In this document: in pieces, positions 42,489 through 51,500 of the stretch
Layout: every line of letters begins with the position of its first letter
Numbering within the stretch: position 1 is the first letter of the stretch
DNA from: Rhynchopus sp. YZ270_cl-10
Lineage: Eukaryota; Euglenozoa; Diplonemea; Diplonemida; Diplonemidae
Assembly: GCA_964035575.1 (NCBI GenBank)
Contig: OZ037837.1
Coordinates: 124,001-188,000, forward strand
Reading direction: 5' to 3'
Length of the DNA stretch: 64,000 bases
The notes under the pieces: generated by a model
The model's database searches: none
The model's input: the letters and a program-made list of their open reading frames with translations, nothing else
Told to the model about the DNA's origin: nothing
Made by a program: the position numbers and the translations under genes

Positions 42489-43121
42489 GTGAAGCTTTAT
42501 TTTCCTCGCCCACCCAAAAGTACGTGGAGGGGTGTGAAAATAAAATTTTTATTTTCACCCTGTGAAAATAAAAATTTTATTTTCACCGTTTTTTTTCACC
42601 CGTCTTAAGCCCCCAAACACCCCCAAACTCACCCTATTTTTTTCGAGTTTTTTTTTTCCCCAGGGTATCTGGACTGGGGTGGGGGGACGGGGCGTGCATG
42701 GTGGTAGCTACAAACTTGTTGGAGTAGCCCTCGAGCTGTGTCAGCGGAGGTAATATATTTTAGGGTAAATTGCGATAGCACGTACAAAAAGTGTGCGTGT
42801 TATCGCGAACAAAAACGTACGTGTTTTCCCCAGGTACCCAGTACCAGTACCCCCAATGACATAACGAAGTATCGCTTGAAAGTATCGTTCAATAACCTTG
42901 GGTGTGCAGGTGAAGTAGGGCACACAAGGTATATCAAACGATAAATCAATCAGATAAACGTTACATCATTGGAAAATTGTTGGCACCGCCCCCCTGTCTT
43001 CGTATTTAGTACGTCGACAGGCCAAACAGCGTTGGGCTCAGAAGAAGCGGTGCAAGACACTGGAGATCCACACTACAGGTCTCACACGACACTTGGGCGG
43101 GCTCGGAAAATAAAGCTTCAC
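42489..43121. mobile_element. Inverted-repeat element containing the 1208-1430 repeat
   Basis: Ends GTGAAGCTTTATTTTCC and its complement bound a 633-bp segment. Inside are an AT-rich palindrome at 42534-42586 (GTGAAAATAAAATTTTTATT and its complement) and the dispersed repeat 42857-43060. No coding sequence. Confidence 0.6.
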
Positions 43122-43300
43122 ACTTATGGATAAAATTATGTCTTGGAGTAGAAAATAAGCGTTTTTTTCACCTCGTTGGTGTTTTCAACCCTCGTGACTT
43201 TAATTCCCTCGCTTCGCTCGTGAATTAAAGTAACTCGGGTTGAAAACACCAACTCGGTGAAAAAAACGACTTATTTTCACTCCAATAAATAGCTATTTTT
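43110..43300. repeat. Inverted repeat, arms about 70 bp
   Basis: GAAAATAAGCGTTTTTTTCA then GTTGGTGTTTTCAACCC at 43150-43190 is mirrored by GGGTTGAAAACACCAAC and the complementary sequence at 43228-43283, around a TTCGCTCG centre. Confidence 0.75.
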
Positions 43301-43789
43301 TTTCGAAAAGTGAAAAAGTACTTTTTTTGACCAAAAAATATCACTTTTTAAAAAAGTACTTTTCCGAACCGTGAAATAACCATAAACATAAATTAAATCA
43401 TCATTTAATGTGACACATATTATTAGGGTGTGACAAAGTTTATTTATGACTGATATTTCAAATCAGTTAATTAAATTGTGACAAATTAAACGATTTTACA
43501 GTAAGCGAATGCTTTTGTAGTTCACTTTTTGTTTTGTTGTTGAATTGAGGAAGCGTGTTTTACAAAGTTTTGCACTAAAATTGTCCTCGTATGCTATGAA
43601 ACTAAGTGGCAACACTCTTAGTTTAGGCGCAGAAGCCTTAAACCAAGTTGGCACACTGCAACTGATAAAACGAAGGGGGGTGATGCGTGAATCCGCGTCA
43701 TACAGGAAGGGGGTTTGCGAATGAAAAGAATGATGAAAAGAAATAAAATAACAAGAATTTGAACCGCACTCCTATACTATATTTTCCCC

Positions 43790-45087
43790 TTTTTTATTGT
43801 TTATCCACCCCCCCCCGCTAGGGGGTTCCACCAAGGGCGTTTTGCTGTCCAAAACCCATTTTTTTGAAATTTCGGTGAAGAAACCCACTAAAATGGGCGT
43901 GCCTGGCCGCAAATCGCCCTGGGGATCACCCATATATCCCAATAAACCACCTGACGACCTTCACAGAGCATTTCTTGTCCAAAAAAAATCGATTTTTTGT
44001 GAAAAAAGACCCCAAAATTGCGTAACGCTCGCGTAACGCTTGGGGACTAAAATTTAGCACTTGCCAAGAAATTTCTCCAATCAGATAAAACTCCTTCTAA
44101 ACACCCGAAAAACACCCCAGTCCACATCTTCTGGGGTCCCGGGGTGGAAATGTATGGTTTTTACAGCTTTTAGGGGTCCTGGGAGGGTCCCAGACGTATT
44201 CATGAGGGACGGAACCGCTTAAAATGCCCGAATTTACCTCTTTTTTAGGGTGCTTTTTCACCTTAAAAATTCAAAAAAAAGTTCTCAGATAAGCACAGAA
44301 GTGTCCAAACCCCCTCGGAACTACTCGCCAGACCCCCTGCGGGGTGGTGAATCATATTTGCGATCACTTTTTGGGCTATTTTGCCCAAAATAATCACGTG
44401 TCCCACTTTTGTCCCACTTGTCCCAAAATAGCCTAAAATACCCCATTTTGGGACAAGTGAGGCACAAGTGAGGCATGGGGTTATTTTGGGCAAAATAGCC
44501 CAAAAAGTGATCACAAATATGATTCTCCACCCCGCAGGGGGTCTGGCGAGTAGTTCCGAGGGGGTTTGGACACTTCTGTGATTGTCTGAGCACCTTTTTT
44601 TGAATTTTTAGGTGAAAAAGCACCCTAAAAAAGAGGTAAATTCGGGCATTTTAAGCGGTTCCGTCCCTCATGAATACGTCTGGGACCCTCCCAGGACCCC
44701 TAAAAGCTGTAAAAACCATACATTTCCACCCCGGGACCCCAGAAGATGTGGACTGAAGTGTTTTTCGGGTGTTTAGAAGGAGTTTTGTCTGACTGGGAAA
44801 TTTTCTTGGCAAGTGTAAAATTTTGGCCCCCAAGCGTTACGCGAGCGTTACGCAGTTTTGGGGCTTTTTTTCACAAAAAATCATTTTTTTTTAGACAAGA
44901 AATGCTCTGTGAAGGTCGTCAGGTGGTTTATTGGGATATATGGGTGATCCCCAGGGCGATTTGCGGCCAGGCACGCCCATTTTAGTGGGTTTCTTCACCG
45001 AAATTTCAAAAAAATGGGTTTTGGACAGCAAGTCCTTAAGGATTTCCTTATACGTGGAACCCCCTAACCCCCCCCGCAAACAATAAA
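43790..45087. repeat. Giant near-perfect palindrome, about 640-bp arms, 15-nt loop
   Basis: The sequence from 43794 to 44428 is followed, after the loop AGCCTAAAATACCCC, by its reverse complement to about 45087. Matching landmarks include AAATTTCGGTGAAGAAACCC/complement (43866, 44995) and GCGTAACGCTCGCGTAACGC/complement (44020, 44838). CGGAACTACTCGCCAGACCC/complement (44318, 44541) is a third pair. Differences are a few substitutions and indels, plus a replaced ~20 bp near the outer ends. The outer ends are TTATTGTTT and AAACAATAA. There is no transposase. The arms carry identical short frames, which are not genes. Confidence 0.9.
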
Positions 45088-45089
45088 AC

Positions 45090-45555
45090 AATTATTTTAA
45101 AAAGGGAGAGGTTGTGGTGAAACGCACGCACCTCGATCCTTGGTGAATTGTCGCTCTACACCAACCCGCCCCAGAACAGGAAAAAAGGAAGGGAGTTGGG
45201 GTACATGTTCAATTTCCGTATAATGCTATTTATATTTTGCATCGCATGTAATGATAAAAGAAAAAGAAAGAAGAGTTATGATGCTCGTGATTTTACCATA
45301 AAAAGGTAGTAGGGACAGGAACACAAAACTTGAGAGAAAAAATGTCTGAATGTACGTACTACACGGGGGTGCCACTTTCTGACAAAACAATAAGTTTGAC
45401 CAAGGATAAACAAAACAAAACAAAACAAAACAAACAAAATCTACTCGCAACCGTTGCAACGGAGGCCGCAATTTGACAACAGCAAAACACCTCACAAACG
45501 CACAGTAGTGAACACACCACAGGCACACACAGACCTCTCACAACATCGGCTCTGC
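45090..45555. other. 3' flank of the giant CUB-WD40 gene
   Basis: From 45375 onward it matches the 3' flank of the short paralog (from ~30935). Left of that no similarity and no gene were seen. Confidence 0.5.
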
Positions 45556-48500
45556 TCACAGTGTCCACACTATCAGAGTGCCGTCGGAGCTCGCAGTTGC
45601 CAGACGTGCGTTGTCGGGAGCAAAGGCCACACGCGCCACCACTGCCGCAGAGTGTCCGAGCAGGTCCGCAACCAGGGTCCCGCTCTTGCTCCACACCATC
45701 ACGTCACCCTCGCCCACAGCAGCCAGCAGCGACCCGTCACGGCTGTACCTGCTGTCGTGCACCGCACCAGACGGCATCTTCACAGCAAAGTGCTCCACTG
45801 GGCGGCCCACGGCAATGCTTCCCCCAGACCACCTCGTCACACGGACCCACCCGTCCTCCATGCCACGCATGAGCTCCTGATCGCGGGAGAACGCCAGCGC
45901 CTTCACACGCACACGCACAGACGGCACCTCCGACACAGACACGGTGCCGCTGCCGCTCAGACTCCACACACTTGTCACCTCGCCCACCTCTGTTCCCCAC
46001 ACGGTGGCGAGGAAGTTCCCAACAGTGTCGAAGGCAGCGCCGCGTGCGTGGTGCTGGATCACAGTGGAGGGGTCCGTCACATCTGACGCAAGCAGGTCAA
46101 ACACACGTGTGTGCGGGTCGCTCCCGCCCCCGCTCACCACGTAGCGCCCGTTGTCCGAGAACTGCACGCTCGTCACAGGTCTTCCCCGCGAATGGCTCAG
46201 GTCCACCAGGGTTGCCTCCAGCACACCTGTCGCAGCGTCGCACACAACCACACGCCCGCCCTCCCCAGCAAGTGCCACCAGGCTGTTGTTGGGCGAGAAC
46301 GCAATGTCGTACACCTTGAAGCCGTCCGCACAGCCCAGCTGCGCCATCTGCAAACCCGTCTGCGCAGAGAACACACGCACAACACGGTCTGCAGCTCCTG
46401 TTGCCACACGGCTTCCGTCACCAGAGAACGCCACAGACAGCAGGCGTGCAGGATGCTTCACCTCGTAGGCACATGCACGTGACACTAATGAACCGCAGGG
46501 TTTTGTCACAGTGTCAACCGCCACGCACTCAGGCTGAACGTATGGCACACGTGTTGCAGGCACATCTGTTAGTGGGGCTGGTGTCGGCACTGCTGTTGGC
46601 GGTGCTTCGGTGGGATCTGCACAGACAAAGTCAAACTCAAAGCCTGTGTACGTCACAGACCCGTCACTGGTGAACTGCATGAACAGTGGCCCATCCCATG
46701 TGTGCTCTGTCCCCGAAGACAACGAACCAGCGTAACGGTACACTTGCTGGTAGACGTCATCCCGTACCTCGGTGTTGATGGTCATGTAGTCGTAGTTGCG
46801 CTGAGTGCTGAACGAAGTCCACGTGATGACCACAGTAGTGTCACATTCAATCTTCCAGCATTCGGATTCGCGGTTCCCGTAGTTCAAGAAGCTCACCTGG
46901 CCTGTTGTAGTGTCGTTGTCAAAGACTGTCAGGTTGTTGCAGGGGGTGTAAGTTCCTGGCACACGTGTGGGTGGCACGTCTGTGGGAGGTGAGGCTGTCG
47001 GTTGCGCTGTTGGTGGTGAAACTGTTGCTTCTCCTGCTGGCGGTGAAACTGCTCGTTCTGTTGTTGGTCCAGCAGTGGGTTCTGCTGTTGGTGGCGCAAC
47101 TGTTGGAAGAGCTGTTGGTCCAGCAGTGGGTTCTGCTGTTGGTGGTGCAACTGTTGCTTCTCCTGCTGGCGGTGAAACTGCTCGTTCTGTTGTTGGTCCA
47201 GCAGTGGGTTCTGCTGTTGGTGGTGCAACTGTTGGAAGAGCTGTTGGTCCAGCAGTGGGTTCTGCTGTTGGTGGTGCAACTGTTGGAAGAGCTGTTGGTC
47301 CAGCAGTGGGTTCTGCTGTTGGTGGTGCAACTGTTGGAACAGATGTTGGTCCAGCAGTGGGTTCTGCTGTTGGTGGTGCAACTGTTGCTTCTCCTGCTGG
47401 CGGTGAAACTGCTCGTTCTGTCGTTGGTCCAGCAGTGGGTTCTGCTGTTGGTGGTGCAACTGTTGGAACAGATGTTGGTCCAGCAGTGGGTTCTGCTGTT
47501 GGTGGCGCAACTGTTGGAAGAGCTGTTGGTCCAGCAGTGGGTTCTGCTGTTGGTGGTGCAACTGTTGGAAGAGCTGTTGGTCCAGCAGTGGGTTCTGCTG
47601 TTGGTGGCGCAACTGTTGGAAGAGCTGTTGGTCCAGCAGTGGGTTCTGCTGTTGGTGGTGCAACTGTTGGAAGAGCTGTTGGTCCAGCAGTGGGTTCTGC
47701 TGTTGGTGGCGCAACTGTTGGAAGAGCTGTTGGTCCAGCAGTGGGTTCTGCTGTTGGTGGTGCAACTGTTGGAACAGATGTTGGTCCAGCAGTGGGTTCT
47801 GCTGTTGGTGGTGCAACTGTTGGAAGAGCTGTTGGTCCAGCAGTGGGTTCTGCTGTTGGTGGTGCAACTGTTGGAAGAGCTGTTGGTCCAGCAGTGGGTT
47901 CTGCTGTTGGTGGTGCAACTGTTGGAACAGATGTTGGTCCAGCAGTGGGTTCTGCTGTTGGTGGTGCAACTGTTGCTTCTCCTGCTGGCGGTGAAACTGC
48001 TCGTTCTGTTGTTGGTCCAGCAGTGGGTTCTGCTGTTGGTGGCGCAACTGTTGGAACAGATGTTGGTCCAGCAGTGGGTTCTGCTGTTGGTGGCGCAACT
48101 GTTGGAAGAGCTGTTGGTCCAGCAGTGGGTTCTGCTGTTGGTGGTGAAACTGTTGCTTCTCCTGCTGGCGGTGAAACTGCTCGTTCTGTTGTTGGTCCAG
48201 CAGTGGGTTCTGCTGTTGGTGGCGCAACTGTTGGAACAGATGTTGGTCCAGCAGTGGGTTCTGCTGTTGGTGGTGCAACTGTTGGAACAGATGTTGGTCC
48301 AGCAGTGGGTTCTGCTGTTGGTGGTGCAACTGTTGGAAGAGCTGTTGGTCCAGCAGTGGGTTCTGCTGTTGGTGGTGCAACTGTTGGAAGAGCTGTTGGT
48401 CCAGCAGTGGGTTCTGCTGTTGGTGGTGCAACTGTTGGAACAGATGTTGGTCCAGCAGTGGGTTCTGCTGTTGGTGGTGCAACTGTTGCTTCTCCTGCTG

Positions 48501-51500
48501 GCGGTGAAACTGCTCGTTCTGTTGTTGGTCCAGCAGTGGGTTCTGCTGTTGGTGGCGCAACTGTTGGAACAGATGTTGGTCCAGCAGTGGGTTCTGCTGT
48601 TGGTGGCGCAACTGTTGGAAGAGCTGTTGGTCCAGCAGTGGGTTCTGCTGTTGGTGGTGCAACTGTTGCTTCTCCTGCTGGCGGTGAAACTGCTCGTTCT
48701 GTTGTTGGTCCAGCAGTGGGTTCTGCTGTTGGTGGCGCAACTGTTGGAACAGATGTTGGTCCAGCAGTGGGTTCTGCTGTTGGTGGTGAAACTGTTGCTT
48801 CTCCTGCTGGCGGTGAAACTGCTCGTTCTGTTGTTGGTCCAGCAGTGGGTTCTGCTGTTGGTGGTGCAACTGTTGGAAGAGCTGTTGGTCCAGCAGTGGG
48901 TTCTGCTGTTGGTGGCGCAACTGTTGGAAGAGCTGTTGGTCCAGCAGTGGGTTCTGCTGTTGGTGGCGCAACTGTTGGAAGAGCTGTTGGTCCAGCAGTG
49001 GGTTCTGCTGTTGGTGGCGCAACTGTTGGAAGAGCTGTTGGTCCAGCAGTGGGTTCTGCTGTTGGTGGTGCAACTGTTGGAAGAGCTGTTGGTCCAGCAG
49101 TGGGTTCTGCTGTTGGTGGCGCAACTGTTGGAAGAGCTGTTGGTCCAGCAGTGGGTTCTGCTGTTGGTGGCGCAACTGTTGGAAGAGCTGTTGGTCCAGC
49201 AGTGGGTTCTGCTGTTGGTGGTGCAACTGTTGCTTCTCCTGCTGGCGGTGAAACTGCTCGTACTGTGGTTGGTCCAGCAGTGGGTTCTGCTGTTGGTGGT
49301 GCAACTGTTGGAAGAGCTGTTGGTCCAGCAGTGGGTTCTGCTGTTGATGGCGCTGGTTTCGGTGGACTGTGCGTTGGTGGTGCTGGAGAGGGAGGACTCG
49401 GTGTCGGGGGTGACGTGGGTGGCGACATTGTTGAAGGAATCAATGTCACACCTCCGCCAAGCAGAGACGGCGACGGCGTCGGAGGTGATGGTGTCGCAGG
49501 TGATGGTGTGGGTGGCGACATTGTGGAAGGAATCAATGTCACGCCTCCGCCAAGCAGAGACGGCGACGGCGTCGGAGGTGATGGTGTCGCAGGTGATGGT
49601 GTCGGAGGTGATGGTGTAGGTGGAGATGGTGTCGGAGGTGATGGTGACGGCGGTGATGGTGTGGGTGGCGACATTGTGGAAGGAATCAATGTCACACCTC
49701 CGCCAAGCAGAGACGGCGACGGCGTCGGAGGTGATGGTGTGGGTTCTGCTGTTGGTACAGCTGTCGGCACTGCTGTTGGCGGTGCTTCGGTGGGATCTGC
49801 ACAGACGAAGTCGAACTCAAAGCCTTGGTTCGTCACAGACCCGCCACTGGTGAACTGCATGAACAGTGGCCCATCCCATGTGTGCTGTGTCCCCGAAGAC
49901 AAAGAACCAGCGTAGCGGTACACCAGCCGGTAGACGTCATCCTGTACTTCGATGATTCTCATGTAGTCGTAGTTGTGCTCAGTCCTGAACAAAGTCCACG
50001 TGATGACCACAGCAGTGTCACATTCAATCTTCCAGCACTCGGATTCGCGGTCCCCGTAGTTCAAGAAGCTCACCTGGCCAGTTGCAGTGTCATTGTCAAA
50101 GACTGCCAGGTTGTTGCAGGTGGCGTATATGGGTGGTGAGGCTGTGGGCTCTGCTGTCTCTGGCGCTAGTGTCGGTGGTGCTGGAGAAGGAGGACTCGGT
50201 GTTGGTGGTGACTGTGTCGGTGGACTGGTCGTGGGTGGACTAAGTGTAGGTGGACTGTGTGTCGGTGGTGACGGAGAGGGAGGACTCGGTGTTGGTGGTG
50301 ACTGTGTCGGTGGACTGGGTGTCGGTGGTGATGGTGTCGGCACTGCTGTCGGCGGTGCTTCGGTGGGATCTGCACAGAAGAAGTCGAACTCAAATCCTCT
50401 CTCCGTCACAGACCCGTCACTGGTGAACTGCATGAACAGTGGCCCATCCCATGTGTGCTCTGTCCCCGAAGACAACGAACCAGCGTAACGGTACACTTGC
50501 TGGTAGACGTCCTCCCTTACCTCGGTACTGATGGTCATGTAGTCGTAGTTGCGCTCAGTGCTGAACAAAGTCCACGTGATGACCACAGCAGTGTCACATT
50601 CAATCTTCCAGCATTCGGATTCGCGGTTCCCATAGTTCAAGAAGCTCACCTGGCCAGTTGCAGTGTCGTTGTCAAAGACTGCCAGGTTGTTGCAGGTGGT
50701 GTAAGTTCCTGGAACACGTGTGAGTGGCGCGTCTGTGGGAGGTGAGGCTGTTGGTTGCGCTGTTGGAACAGCTGTGGGTACAGCGGTGGGTTCTGCTGTT
50801 GGCGGTGCAACTGTGGGTTCTGCTGTTGGAACTGCTGTTGGTACAGCAGTGGGTTCTGCTGTTGGTGGTGATGGTGTCGGCACTGCTGTCGGCGGTGCTT
50901 CGGTGGGAAATGCACAGAAGAAGTCGAACTCAAATCCTCTGTCCGTCACAGACCCGTCACTCGTGAACTGCATGAACAGTGGCCCATCCCATGTGTGCTC
51001 TGTCCCCGAAGACAACGAACCAGCGTAACGGTACACTTGCTGGTAGACGTCCTCCCGTACCTCGGTGCTGATGGTCATGTAGTCGTAGTTGCGCTCAGTG
51101 CTGAACGAAGTCCACGTGATGACCACAGCAGTGTCACATTCAATCTTCCAGCATTCGGATTCGCGGTTCCCGTAGTTCAAGAAGCTCACCTGGCCTGTTG
51201 CAGTGTCGTTGTCAAAGACTGCCAGGTTGTTGCAGGGGGTGTAAGTTCCTGGAACACGTGTGAGTGGCGCGTCTGTGGGAGGTGAGGCTGTGGGTTCTGC
51301 TGTTGGCGGTGCAACTGTTGGTTCCGCTGTTGGAACTGCTGTTGGTACAGCAGTGGGTTCTGCTGTTGGTGGTGATGGTGTCGGCACTGCTGTCGGCGGT
51401 GCTTCGGTGGGAAATGCACAGAAGAAGTCGAACTCAAATCCCCTGTCCGTCACAGACCCGTCACTCGTGAACTGCATGAACAGTGGCCCATCCCATGTGT

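Larger units (their letters stand above)
38734..43503. mobile_element. Large composite inverted-repeat element, about 4.8 kb, nested
   Basis: The left end begins TACTGTAAAATCG and the right end is its exact complement for 26 bp. Imperfect similarity extends to about 105 bp, including a shared GATGATTTAATTATG block at 38828 and 43404. Further inward, an inverted pair ACATGGCTTCATAAATATATT (39254 and 42220-42240) and AATATATTGATCAATATATT clusters (39264-39410 and 41130-41260) form a second shell. Other elements sit inside (41275-42217, 42489-43121). I recognise no transposase and found no clear target-site duplication. It is likely a non-autonomous host for serial insertions. Confidence 0.6.

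Noticed and set aside
43797-45091. Short frames in both arms of the giant palindrome (MGVPGRKSPWGSP...) as a duplicated gene
   Set aside because: The same short frame appears in inverted orientation only because the arms are complementary. It has no start context and no domain.
46929-49915. Very long open frames on the plus strand (up to 982 codons) and in a second minus frame opposite the CUB-WD40 gene
   Set aside because: They exist only because the 51-bp stalk repeat has no stop in those frames. Their translations are pure repeats (for example GSAVGGATVGRAVGPAV), and the minus frame with the domain-bearing ends is clearly the real one.
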